A stretch of DNA of 64,000 bases from the NCBI GenBank assembly GCA_036365515.1, contig CM070876.1, forward strand, positions 135,301,394 to 135,365,393, given 5' to 3'. Shown in pieces: positions 22,340 to 34,800 of this stretch (positions are counted from its first letter, which is position 1; the number at the start of each line of letters is the position of its first letter). The translations under genes and the position numbers were made by a program. The notes below the pieces were generated by a model. The model saw nothing but the letters and a program-made list of their open reading frames with translations. It did not search any database and was not told the origin of the DNA. The DNA comes from Torymus aiolomorphi. Lineage: Eukaryota; Arthropoda; Insecta; Hymenoptera; Torymidae.

Positions 22340-23087
22340 AGAAGCGCTACAGTGACGGGAACGGTGAGGCGAGCTCCATTTCCGCCCTCTCCCTCTCGCA
22401 GCGAGTGCAGAGGCGAACGAGCGAGAGAGATAGCTGCGATGGCCGGCCAGCCTACGAACGTAAGTCTCACATAATCTGTTGCCGTCGCGCATCGGCGGCC
22501 GCGAGCGTGCGTGAGATTTAGAGTCTCGGCCTGTCGCGTTTTATGTTAGTACTTGTTCGGGTTTCACGCCCCATAGCGCGAAACATCTTACAGTAATAAA
22601 CCCGTTTTGTTTTATCTTAAATCGTCGAGTCACGAGTGATTATTGAGCGCGCCTTAACCTATGCATGATTTCCCGAATACCGTCCTCTACCCTTTTCAGC
22701 AGCTGCAGCTAGTGGCAGGCATTGCATCCTAGAGGAACATCGGTAGCGGGAGTAAGTATCTCAATAGCCGCTTGAGAGGTTAACTCAGCGGCGTTGTGCG
22801 GGAAAGACCGGCTGCGTTGGTAACGTTAGGTCATAGCGAGCAGCCGGTAGTTCGCGGGCAGCAGTTAGCAGCAGCGGCAGAGCGCAGCGCCGGTTCTAGT
22901 AGAAAGCGGCCTAGGCTTTCTACAATAGAAGCCGGGCTCGCATGTTCGGAACCTGTGCCGAGGCGCTTCTGCCGGGCTCCAGGTAATTCTACAACGGTGA
23001 GTCGCCCGGGTGTAGAATACACCTGTATATTACCCCGCGAACCCCTGAGAGGGATTAATACCCTCTCCATAACTGAACCCCGTTATA
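21955..23087 (+). repeat. 5' LTR of the 18.5-kb element
   Basis: It opens TGTAACGGGCGCCGATAGAA and closes CCGTTATA (TTACA in the other copy). It contains a (GA)n tract of about 76 bp at 22259-22335, followed by an ATG and splice donor at 22439-22465. AATAAA lies near 22595. Confidence 0.92.
22439..22465 (+). promoter_or_regulatory. mini-exon: ATG codons running into a splice-donor consensus, inside the LTR
   Basis: ATGGCCGGCCAGCCTACGAA is followed by C and then GTAAGTC, i.e. MAGQPTN then a donor GTAAGT at 22460. The 3' LTR has the same arrangement at 39759-39785. If used, it would provide a start codon and donor for a spliced element transcript. Sequence pattern only. Confidence 0.5.
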
Positions 23088-23089
23088 AC

Positions 23090-23105
23090 TGGCGCCCTTA
23101 ACGTG
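23090..23105 (+). promoter_or_regulatory. putative tRNA primer-binding site
   Basis: TGGCGCCCTTAACGTG begins two bases after the end of the 5' LTR. TGG is the complement of the CCA tail of tRNAs, and position and start fit an LTR-element primer site. The tRNA is not identified. Confidence 0.65.
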
Positions 23106-23835
23106 TTGGAAAGCATAGGATAGGGAATAATTCTATTATTTAAACAGGTCGAGACTCGCGTTGCGAATAATTAATTATCGAGAGGGATAATTAATTACTA
23201 CAAAAGTGTATAGTGTGTGCAAGGGTAACCAACTGGTTGTTTATAACCTTGCTTGGAGGGAATAACCCAGCCTGCACGTACTTAGCGAGGACATTGCTGG
23301 TGAAGGCCGAGCATTGTTGAAGTACTTAGTGAGGATAACAAAGAGATTAATTAACAATTATTTTTTATTATTCATTACACTATTTAGTAACATTTTTTTA
23401 TCAATAATAGGTTCTTAGCGTTCGATCTCTTTGTTGGGCAACTCACGTGCTCGCCGAGGCGTAAAGCAGCACATTACGGACCCAATTCGCATTTTAAGGG
23501 ATATTAGCGGAAATTTCCGCATTTTTGGGGAAATACGCGTGAGCACGGACGCGGGGAACGGTCTAGAGATCGTGCGCAGTAATTTTGAGGACGCGCATGC
23601 GCAGAACCCGAAAAAAAGTGGAAAATCACTATCGCGGAATCGTTAGCGCATCTCACTGGGAGGTGCGCGCATCACTAATTTCCAGTTTGCGCATGCGCAA
23701 AGGGTCGAAAAATTAGATTTTTGTTTTTGAACGCGGAATCGTTTGCGCGTGCGCTGGTGAAACTATTACACCTAGTGATTTTAGTGCCGCGCATGCGCAG
23801 CGTGCGGAAAAGGCAAATTTCGCTTTTTCGACACG

Positions 23836-23876
<41 letters not shown>

Positions 23877-26800
23877 GATTTATTTTCGATCAAAGCCAAA
23901 AAAAATATAATACAGAATTTAACAGTTGTCACGTCCTAAGACACGACACGACTGGGATGTTTAACTCAACTAAGAGTTATGCTCTTTTTAGGCCTTAGCT
24001 GCGCTAGCTAGTAAACCTTGGAAGAGCTGAGGAAAGGAGTGTAATATCAAATTTCACTATTATCGTTGAAACAAAATTTTGACTAATTTTTTTTTTTGGA
24101 TTTAGGATTTTGGGTTTTTATAAGGACCAACGGTGGGTAGCACGAACGTCTTGTAAAGATCGTTTTCTTGACCGCACGTACCCCCGTATGGACAAGGAAT
24201 AAGGTCACGAACCCAGGAAAATGATGTGTGTGGGAAAAACTAATTTTATCCAATCTCAGTTTCTCAGATTCGCCCTTCCCTATTAAGAGCAAAGCTCGCA
24301 ATTGATTTTAAATTCTTTCTCTTTTTCTAAAATATTTTTATTATTTTTTTTTTTTAATTTTTGTAGTTAATATTCCTCACTTTTCCTTCCTTTATTTTGG
24401 AAATATTTCAAGCAATAAATTGATTCTCATAGGTAGATATGAATTCTCTTATAAATTTAGATATTCTTCGTAAACATACCAGTGCGCTTACCCGTAAGGT
24501 CGTACAATCAAAGTTATGTTTACTTCAATTCTTTTCCAAACCAATAGGAGTATGCTTACCCGTAAGGTCGTACAATTAAAGTTATGTTTACTTTAATTCT
24601 TTTCCAAACCAATAGGAGTATGCTTACCCGTAGGGTCGTAACAACATATGGCTTGGAAAAATAATTTAGAGTATCTTAAATTGAAGATTTTGAATTTAGT
24701 ATGATTTGGATATTTGGAAAATTTGAATAATAGTGAAATTCTGAATTTTTGATTTGATTTTTCTTTATTTGAAAATAATTCTTTCTTTCTTATTAATTGT
24801 ACAGTATCAGCAAAGCTTGTGAGGCTTGTGTTGATCTGACTTGGTCAGTTCAGGAAAGCTTGTGAGGCTTGTGGTGAACTGCACCCTGGACCAGTCAGCA
24901 AAGCTTGTGAGGCTTGTAAATCTGACTGACCGGCGAGCAGTGCGCGTTCAGCGTATTTAAATGCGTTGCTCCTCCTCTTCTTCGGCTGGAAAAACTGCGG
25001 TGTCGAATCGGGTAGTTGCGTCATCTTGGGTCAACGAGTCATCGATGATATTTTTCGGCGGCGGTTGATACCTTGCATACCCATAATGTTAAATGGAGCG
25101 AGTGGTGCGGGAAAGCGGTGCCCAATGGTGCGGGGCGTCATCCCTTCCAAACGTCGATTTTTATGAAAGTGGGGAAATTCCTATGCTTTAACACAGGGAG
25201 CGGCAGAGAGCGGTCCCTTATCCCTTCTCTAGGGTATTTTCCGGCGGCTCGTATCTTCTTTAAGGAGCGAGAGAGAACGATATATGTGCGACAGGGAAAG
25301 AGAGATGAGAGAGACAAAAGATATATCCTTCTCTTTCTTTCGAGTCAAAAATGATCAATTTTCTGTTACTTGCTGAAAATTATACAATGTTGGCAGTTTA
25401 TAAATTATAAAATATGTTATTCTATTACATTTTGTTCTAAAATGAAAATACAAATTTGAACGGAAGTTATCGGTCTATTACAACAGGAGTTAAACGCATT
25501 ACAAATTTTATAAACCAATTTATACATTAAACAATGAAATTTCTTATGCAAACTTTATAAAAACATTAGACTATTCATTCTAGCTAATATATCAATCATA
25601 TTATTAAGTTATTTTATTAAATTAATACATTTTCCTTAGATTTTCTATTATTTATTTAAAATATTTGAAATTTAATTAGTTTTCGTAAGTAACAATGTGT
25701 TAAAATACAACTATTGTCCAGTAAAATGTTTTATCTAATGTGTATATTTCATAAAACTTGCATTAACAATGAAAATTACTTATAAATAGTCATAATAGTT
25801 AATTATTATTAAGAAAACGTACGAATTACAAATGTATTATTCAAATTCTAAACAGTTTATCATCTAAACTTAAAGTCTAGTTAGTTAATCTAGTAGAAAT
25901 AGACAAATGGATTATTATTACTATAAAAACATATTATAATAATGGATTTTCTCATCTCTTAATTTTTACTTAACATAATGCAACTTTTATCTTAAACAAA
26001 AATTATTTTTCTAATTATAATTAATGAGATATCTAGCGTTATTCTAAAATAATATTCTTATGCTATAGTACATTGAGTCTCAAAAGATGCTGGAAAATGC
26101 GTCTCCGCGCAGGAAGACTGAGAAAAATCTATTTTTAGACGAGCCATGTGTTTTGGGGCTGATGTAGCTGACAAACATCTTCTTTGTCTCGGGTTTTCCT
26201 ATAATTAACAATCTAGATATTCTACCATGAATTGAATTATTTATCTTACTAAATAATTATGTAGCAAGATATTACAACTTGAATGAAAATGCTACGACTA
26301 TTTTAATGATAGTTATTCGGAATACAAAATTTTACTAACTTAATAATCTAATTTACAATGAAAACATATATGATAAATTTATAATAACAGTCAATTATCT
26401 AAAATAAACTAAAACCTAAATGCTTTGTTATCAAAACTTGTTGATTTATATAATATAATAGCTATTATAGTAATTATTTATCGTTGGTTAATAAAGATTC
26501 TTTACATGGTTATAGGTTGCGTTTATAAAATGCATATGATTACTCATACAGCTATATTTTTGGGTTTTTGTTACTAGATCTTTGTATTATTAATACAAAA
26601 ACAACAAAGCTGTTGATTGCAATTTAACAAAGAATATATATAATTAATATTATTTTTCCTAATTTCCTTACTGTTATATTTAATATCGGTTGTTGTTAAA
26701 ATAATTTTATTGATAACGGTTTGAGAGATAATGTAAAATAATATTTCAATGTATAGTATAAGTCATGTTTTGAAAAACTCGGAAAAGCGCGTCCCTGCGT

Positions 26801-28020
26801 GGGAAAGCGTCGTATCTATATTTAGTATGGGCCATGTGTTTTACAGCCCCAAGATTACGCATCCGCTCGGGCTATCGTCTTCTTAAGGATAATTCCACAT
26901 TTTGAAGGAATATTTCCAACTCACATGTAATTGTTCAAAATCCAAAAATGTTTGTTAAATTTGTGATATGTAATAAAACAGTTTATTTATTTATAGCAGA
27001 AGAAAAACAGAAGGTTGAATAAGTTTCATTATTTGAGTAGGAAAAATATTCTTTCATGAATGCGTCTTAAAGTAGTTATTGTAATTTTATATTTGTTTGT
27101 GATTGTGAATGGAAAACCTTATAAACTCTTATACCTCGCGTTTGGAACGGTTTGTTAGTTAGGTCAAACGTATAAAGGAAGAATTACAATTGTGATTATT
27201 GCACAAGGGTTTGTTTAACAATTCGTACTTAAATTATTATTTAAAATATATCCTTGTAGAAAATTAACCCTAATTTATAACTAACTCATTAATACAACTG
27301 AAGTATTTCTAAATAAAATTGTATTGCAGAAATATTGTAATTCAACTAAAGGTTTTACTATTGAACATTTTTTTATTAGAGTGAGGTTACTTACTTTTGT
27401 ACAAGAGAATATAATAATCTTCGATAAACGATTGCGTATTATAATTTTACAGTATCTGTGATCGTAGGTATAATCGGATATAATTTTTATTTATTTAAAA
27501 GTAGTGTTTGTCTTTATCAAGAAGAAAGGAAAGTTTACAGTCCGTTTTTATATTAAGTCTAAATATAGCCTTTTAAGGAAAAGGAAATTACAAGATTAAA
27601 AATTCAGAAATTTTAAAGCATGCGCCGCGTCGGTGTTTTATGACAGCTTGAGACTCCGAGAAGCGCAGGTCACATCTACGACCCTTGGTGCAATAGTGTC
27701 GGTAGGGTAGTAGGTGTTCAGGGTTATGACTATGGTTCATCGCATAAAAATATATACAAAAAAAAATTTTCCCATCGTAGACGGTTCCGTTACACAGTCT
27801 AATTCATATCTTAAAGCTAGATGTACGCTGGTATAATACATAAGATGATTCATAATAATCGATTGCAAGTCATAGCCGCTAGTCAGAAGTATTACACAAA
27901 GACATAACACAGTTCAGTACCTATAGGTAACCTCTATACAATCAATAAATACTATTATATGATTATCGTTATATACATAGGAACTATGACAGTCAGTCAT
28001 GATTTTAGTAATGATAAAAA
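23106..28020. other. non-coding leader of the 18.5-kb element
   Basis: About 4.9 kb without a convincing protein frame. It holds three GCGCATGCGC palindromes (23593, 23688, 23789), an (ATA)n tract at 23837-23875, a 67-bp repeat (three copies of GCTTACCCGTAAGGTCGTAC from 24486), three copies of AAAGCTTGTGAGGCTTGT (24812-24917), and AT-rich sequence from 25350. GC-richer islands sit near 26070-26200, 26770-26880 and 27620-27710; the first two share CCATGTGTTTT. The last few hundred bases may be LINE 3' UTR. Confidence 0.6.
24481..24650 (+). repeat. 67-bp tandem repeat, 2.5 copies
   Basis: GCTTACCCGTAAGGTCGTAC recurs near 24486, 24553 and 24621, with the intervening CAAAGTTATGTTTACTTCAA (or TTTAA variant) and CTTTTCCAAACCAATAGGAG. 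Confidence 0.9.
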
Positions 28021-28047
28021 GATGTCACAGTCGATTCATGCAGAAAA

Positions 28048-30225
28048 TTAGTCAAGGTCTAATAGATGCTCACGCAGAGCGCGTTTAAAGCGACTAAGAC
28101 TCGGTAGATATATTATGCACTCGGGAAGGTAATTCCAGAGATGCACACCTTGAACTCTAAATGATATTTTACCAAAGTCGGTATGCACCTTTGGAATCTT
28201 AAGGTCCCTAGTGGCACCCCTGGCGGGCCGACTCGACTTGCCCTTTTGAAACATTTCGTACAAATAGGACGGAGATCTAAAATTTATTATTTTGTACAAG
28301 AGAACAGCAGTAAAATACTGTCTTCTCGCGTCTGTCCGCAGCCAGCCTAGCCTGCGCCTCAAGGGAGTCACGTGATCAGTCCGTTTCACTCCGAAGATGT
28401 ACCTGAGATAAGAATTTTGTACTTTTTGCAGTTGAGTTTTCTGTTCGTATGTAGCGTCGACAGTTATCACGGAGCAGTAGTCGAGAAGAGGGAAAATAAG
28501 GGCCTGAACCATATGTTGGCGAAGTGATTCAGTGGTGCACGATCGGATAAACCGTAAGGCATACAGCGCTCGATTTGCTTTTGTTCTTATTGAATCAATA
28601 AAGTGTTTCCAAGAGAGAGTCCGATCCAGCACCACTCCAAGACTCGTCACCGTATCGGAAAAAGGAACAACGACGCTCGATCCCAAATCAATTCCAGGCA
28701 ATCCCAGCTTATTAATACGAGTTGTTGTATACGGTGAAGCGAACAAAATTGCTTGAATTTTGCCTGGATTGAGTCGGAGACCGGACTGCGCTGCCCAGTC
28801 CGCTACCGCTCCGGCAGTTGCCGATAGCTGAGTAATGCCCTCCTCCAACTGATTCAATGGCACTTGTATATAAATTTGAAGATCGTCAGCATATAATATA
28901 TGTCCAATGTTGTTGTTAAGAAAAAGTCGTTGTACGTCATTGATATACAAACAGAACAGCAGAGGCCCCAGCACAGATCCCTGCGGAACGCCGAGGTTAG
29001 TTGTTACCCAATCAGGTGTTTCATTTCTATTAAAAACCCTTTGCTGGCAATCTAGTAGATACGAGTATATCCAACAGAGAGCCGAGCGTGATAGACCCAT
29101 GCTGCTCAGTTTACGCATCAGTGCTGTTGGTGATATAGTATCGAACGCTTTACTAAAGTCAAATAATAACGCGATGGTAACCAATTTCTTATCTAGGCAG
29201 GATCTGATATCGTCTGTCAGTTTTAGTAGAGCTGTGGATGTACTGTGGTGACGACGGAAGCCAGTTTGAAGAGGGTCGAGAATGCCTTTTTTCATAATAT
29301 GTTCTAACAGTTGGTCATGATCTAGCTTCTCCAGGACCTTAGAAAGAAAGCAAAGCAGTGCAATTTGACGAAAGTCCGAAGGAGATGACGGTGCTGACTT
29401 CTTTTTTAAGGGTATAAGCTGTGCTTCCCTCCAAGCTCCCGGAAAGACGCCGTTGTTAAGCAAAGAATTGAATAGCATGACAAGAAGTGGACCGATAGTA
29501 GGAAGAGATTTTGCTATAACACCTTGCGGAATGCCGTCCTCTCCCTTAGCCTGGGAGGTGAAATGAGCCACTGCAAGTATGACGTCATTTAGCAACACAA
29601 GTTTGAAAGCAAAATCCTCCTCAGGCACAGAGTTAATGATAGTGGTCGTTTCATGGCATGATTCAGTGGGAGAGCGTGACACGGCCGCAAAGTGTTTGTT
29701 AAGGTCATTAAGAGTGAAGCCATGCAAACCGTCGGCCGACTTGGGAAGAAGACCAAGGCTGCGCAGCTCTCTCCAAAAATTACCCTTGTCGTCCAATGTC
29801 TTCTACAGTCGATTACGTACGTAGTCCGTTCTCGCTTTTTTGTAGTGCCCGTTGTTTGTTTGCGTAGCCTGAAGAACTCCTCTAGCAGTTCGAGGTCACC
29901 AGTCCGCTTATGTCGCCGCAAGGCAGCATCGCGTTTGCGATACAGTACAGTCAAGTCATTATTTATCCACGGCGGTTGACGTTTTTTGGGGACTACCGTT
30001 CTGAGCCGAGCCAGCGAGTCGATAGCTAGAGTCAGGTTGTCAGTCAACTTCATTACCATGTCAGACAGATCCGGCGAAGGAGAATCGAACAGCGACCAGT
30101 CGTAACTTTTCAGTAGCGCATTTAAGTCGTTCGCATTGATCTTGTTGAACGATCTGAAGTTGAAAGATTCATGAGTGACTAGTGGTGTAGGCCTGTCTAA
30201 GGTCACGGAAATGAGGTTATGAGTA
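28048..30225 (-). pseudogene. APE-type LINE: RT domain, 5'-truncated, no endonuclease
   Basis: The main frame is 29796-28048 on the minus strand (582 codons). RT signatures in order are GEDGIPQGVI, DFSKAFDTI, GVPQGSVLGPLLF, the catalytic YADD (Asp-Asp codons 28882-28887) and LGVVLDRTLSW. A C-terminal QKVQNSYLRYIFGVKR and LPSLSRFKRALREHLL resemble CR1/Jockey-group ends; no RNase H is present. Upstream in another frame (about 30220-29830) lies NDLTVLYRKRDAALRRHKRT, which normally precedes RT, so one frameshift separates them near 29830. The endonuclease region is missing: sequence changes to gypsy near 30225. Dead-on-arrival or secondarily cut copy. Confidence 0.88.
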
Positions 30226-31830
30226 TTATTATAGGGCGCTGGTCGATTCTCTGTTTCTGTGATGAAGAGGAGAACGAGCAACGAGACGACCTTCGCGACG
30301 ACACGCAGAACACGGGGGCAAATGAACCACTGCCACATCGAGAAGACATGTTGCGTCTCCAGGTAAGCGACGGGACAGAGTTCCAGGTATCAAAGGACAT
30401 CAGCCTGCTATTGGTGGAGCTGATAACGAAAGTAAGGTCGCTGGAGGACAGGCTAGCAGCAGATCACCAGCGACAAGCGGTGTACAGCATCCAGATAGCA
30501 GGGCTGTTAACAAAGGTAAAGTCACTGGAGTATAGACTAGACCACCAGCGACAAACAGTATCCAGCACCCAGATAGCAGACAAAAGGCCAGGACTGACCG
30601 TGCGATTCGAAGACACGTTCCCGATCCCAGAGCAAAACGAAGCATGGGATCGTAGGCAGCCTTTGCCACCGCCAGCTCGCCCTAGAGACCAGGCTGATTT
30701 ACGGGACGTAAACCCAGCCTGGGAGGGGGGTGACCGCCGAAATCCGGCGAGAAGTTCGAGGTGGCACAACTACTCCGCGCCAGGCACTTCGGCTAATTTC
30801 TCGAGGTCGGGGTTATACTACTTGAGAGATATCGGCCAAATAGTGCGGAAGTGGCACGTAAGCTTCTCTGGAGAGAAGAGCCAGAGTATAGACCGATTCT
30901 TGGCGAGGCTCGAGGATTCCAGAGTCCTGGACAACCTTACAGAGGAAGAGCTGCTGTCGTCGCTACCGGAAACCTTCACCGGTACGACTGCCACGTGGTT
31001 TAGAAACGAGAAGGAGAAGTGGACCATGTGGAATGAATTTGTGACGGCTGCGCGATGCTGGTACGGCACGAGCCGAAGGTACCAGCAGCAGCTAGTGGCC
31101 GAAGCCAATAGTCGCACGCAAGGGGCGGACGAGGCCGTGAGGAATTATATCACGTGCATCGTCGCGATAATGAGGAAGATATTGCCCACCCCCAGCCTCG
31201 AACATCAGCTGGACTAGCTCCATCGCAACCTCAAGCCGCTGTTGCAGTCTATGGTTTGGAGATCGGACTTCCGAACCATCGAGGAGCTGTTCGACTTGGC
31301 GGTAGATGCTGAGCAAACCTTGGAGTATTCCAAGGCCTATCTACCGCCGCCACCGTCAGGAGTCACTTTGCTGCCAGAAATGGCATACAAGCCTCCCCCT
31401 CCGAGCGATACGCCGCACAAGCAGAAAGGGATCAAGGAGAGCAAGGTGGTAGCGGTGGAAGAGGAGAGGGGCCCCAAGCAGGAGAGTCTAGAGGACATGC
31501 TTCGGGGGGTCCTGAAGCAGAGGCTTGCGGATATGGGGAAGCTCAGAATGGAGAGCTCCGGGCGAACTTCCCCATCGAGGCATGCACCTGGTGGCCCGCG
31601 TAGAGGACATGGCCATCAGCCGCCTGGGCGAACGGGAGCACAGACGCACCCGGCGCTAACTTCGGCCGGCAAGGAGGCGAGTTCGGGGGAGGGGACTCCG
31701 TGCCCCCTGCCAAACCCGGGAGTCGACCCCCAGGGGAGCGGAGACCGCCGGTGAGTTGTTACTCATGCGGCAAGATCGGCTACGTAGCAAGGTATTGCCC
31801 TAATAGTTCGGGAAACGGGAAGGGGGGCGA
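30219..31830 (+). pseudogene. gypsy Gag with coiled-coil duplication and zinc knuckle
   Basis: The frame begins in the junction with the LINE; the ATG at 30219 may not be original. The start ATG at 30349 (MLRLQVSDG) is another choice. Residues encoded at 30413-30580 hold a direct duplication: ITKVRSLEDRL...DHQRQAVYSIQIA then LTKVKSLEYRL..DHQRQTVSSTQIA, a short coiled coil. The Gag core follows (RFLARLEDSRVLDNLTEEEL, TATWFRNEKEKW). A TAG at 31215 interrupts the frame; after it come RTIEELFDLAVDAEQ and a frameshift before the zinc knuckle CYSCGKIGYVARYC (about 31759-31800). There the usual His is Tyr. Gag would build the particle; this copy cannot be made whole. Confidence 0.82.
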
Positions 31831-31875
31831 TTAGAGGAAATTGCCACCACCCCAAGTCTCCGGGGACCTCAAGCA

Positions 31876-34800
31876 GTGGTAGTAGATCCACTCGAGCCAA
31901 CCCTGGCGGCACTCCAAGTGCCGAGTCCGAACAAGACTCCAGTGTGCGAGGACACTGCGGCCGCGTGCGACCTTCGCTCGGCCTTTGAGGAGTCAGAGGC
32001 TCACCCGCTTCCCGACCGAGGAGAAGCTTCCGTCGGCCGACCAACCAACGCAGAGACGCGGAGGTGGGTTCGAATTGAGGTGTGTGAGTTCAATCTCCGG
32101 GCGTTGCTGGATCCGGAAGCATCCACCATGGTGATGGGCACCGTCGGGCTCCAACTGGCCACAGCACTCGGAAAAGATTTTGTAACGTCCGAGAAACAAG
32201 GCGTGAGGCTTGCGGATGGTAGTTGCAGCCCCTTGTTAGGCCACGTGTTTCTCCCACTCACCGTGGGGGGGCTTACTCGCGAAATTAGAGTCGCCATTAT
32301 ACCCCAGCTCGATGCAGACTGCTACTTAGGGGTCAACTTGAGCTGAAGGAAATGGTAGACGCCATCCTGAGCAAGCTTCCGCCAGGCTTAGGATGCGTAA
32401 CGGGCGTGGAGCATGAGATCACTCTGCGGGACACTCGACCAATCAAGCAGAAGCACTATCCAGTCTCGGATAAGGTGCAAGAAGAGATGCACCGCCAAGT
32501 AAAGGAGATGCTCGAAAAAGGCGTGATCGAGCCCTCTCGAAGCGATTGGTCGAGCCCCATCGTGATGACCCGGAAGAGTGACGGAACACGGCGGTTCTGT
32601 GAAGACCTGCGCAAGGTGAACGCAGTCACGCAACCAGACGCCTATCCCCTACCGAATATGCAAGATATTCTGCGGAAATTAAGGAAGGCGAAGTTCATCT
32701 CCACGCTCGACCTTAAGAGTGCTTACCACCAGATACCTCTGGCAGCGGGAGCGCGGCCTATAACAGCCTTTACGGCCCCGGGATTGGGGCTATACCAATT
32801 CCGGCGGATGCCGTATGGGCTTACGAACGCGCCCGCCACCTTACAGCGGCTCATAGACCAGGTGCTCGGACCCGAGCTAGAGCCGTACGTCTATGCCTAC
32901 CTCGACGACATTATAATTGTCGCCGAGACTTTCGGAAAGCATACGGAGTGCCTCCGAATGGTGCTAGAACGGCTAGTAGCCGTTGGATTGACGCTTAATG
33001 CAGATAAGTGCGTTTTCTGCAAGCCAGAGGTAGCATACCTGGGCTTTTTGGTTAACCGGGACGGCACGAGGCCCAACCCGGCCAAGATCGAACCAATCAG
33101 GAATTACCCGGTGCCCAAGAACCTGAAGGCACTGAGGAGGTTCCTAGCACCTCGTGGTATCGAAAGTTCATACCGAACTACGCCACCATCGCGGAGCCAC
33201 TCACGAACCTGACTAAGAAAAACCAGAAGTATGAGTGGCTTGAGGAGCAGCAGCACGCTTTCGAACTGCTGAAAGCGATGGTGATGACCGGTGCTGTACC
33301 GATCTCATCCTGAGGGGTTATACATCGTGCAGACGGATGCGAGTGACGTGGGCCTAGGTGCAGTGCTACTCCAAGAGTTAGAAGGGCAGGAGAAGGTGAT
33401 CGAGTTCACTAGCCGTGTGCTAACATCGGCGGAGCGTAACTACAGCGTTACCGAGCGAGAGTGCCTCGCGATAGTATGGGCCATCCAAAAGTTTCGCCCA
33501 TACATCGAGTGTTACGAGTTTAAGGTAGTGACCGACCACAGCCGCTTGCGATGGCTCTGCCAGTTGAAAAACCCAACGAACAGGTTGGCTCGTTGGGCAT
33601 TGGAGGTGCAAGGCCACAAGTTCACCGTTGAACACCGCAAAGGCGCCTTGAACCACGTGGCAGACGCCCTCTCTCATATGTATGAGGATGAGGACGGGCT
33701 AGAAGTGGCTGCGGTGTTGTGGTTCACCGACACTGAGGGCACGTGGTATCAAGCGTGGTGTGCCAAGCTCAAAGAGCAGCCCAATGACTACCCTACCTAC
33801 AAACTCGTAGCAGGCAGTCTCTATCGGTATCGCCCCAACTCAGAGATAGACTCAACCCTCGGCAACGATAACGATGCCTGGAAACTGGTGTGCCAGAAGA
33901 GCATCGTCGCGAGGTGTTGCAGGAATGCCACGACGACGCCACTGCTGGACATCTCGGCAGAGAGAAGACATTCGCCAGAGTTGCGCTGCGCTACTACTGG
34001 CCGCGCTACTATGCGGAAACGCAGGAGTACGTGCGAAACTGCGAGACGTGCCAGCGTTTCAACGTGGAACAAAGGGCTCCAGCCGGCCTCATGGGGCGCC
34101 GAGTAATCGACAAACCCTGGCAGGTCGTGGCTGGAGATATCATCGGACCGTTGCCTCGAAGCTCCAAAGGTTACGAGTACATCCTGGTGTTTCAAGACCT
34201 TTTCACCCGGTGGGTAGAGGCATCGCCCATACGTAAGGCCAACGCCAAGACGGTGATAGCAGAACTAAATCAGAAAATCTTTCTTCGATTCGGTTGCCCG
34301 GTAGTCTTCTTGTCTGACAACGGCACAGAGTTTAAGAACCATACCGTGGAAGACGTCCTGCGGGAGCGCGGTGTGCACCACACCCATACTCCCACCTATC
34401 ACCCTCAGGCTAATCCAGTAGAATGAGCCAACCGTACCCTAAACACGATGGTCGCTTCCTATCTTAAGGAGCGGCATAGTACATGGGACGAGAAGCTTCC
34501 GGAACTTCTCTTCACCATGAATACGGCTGAGCAAATTTCTACTGGGATGAGCCCAGCTCTAATGCTCTATGGGAGACAGCCAGAACCCCCTGGCACGCAA
34601 CGAAGGATGCAAGAGGTAGCAGCAGACAACCCCGCTCAAGAAGAAAGTTTAGCTCGCTGGAGGGAGTGAATGGAGGCCCTTTCCGAGTTACACGCGCACG
34701 CCGCTTCGAGAGCGCGCGCGGCTCAAGAACGCCAAGCCCGCTATTATGACGCCGGCAGGCGCGAGCCGACTTTCAAACCAGGTGGCAGAGTGTGGAAGCA

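Noticed and set aside
22192..22492. Frames of Ser-Leu or Arg-Glu runs over the LTR
   Set aside because: These come from the (GA)n tract, not from a gene.
23106..28020. Host gene or lncRNA in the long leader
   Set aside because: No conserved frame or exon pattern could be recognised; the repeats and position fit retroelement leader sequence.
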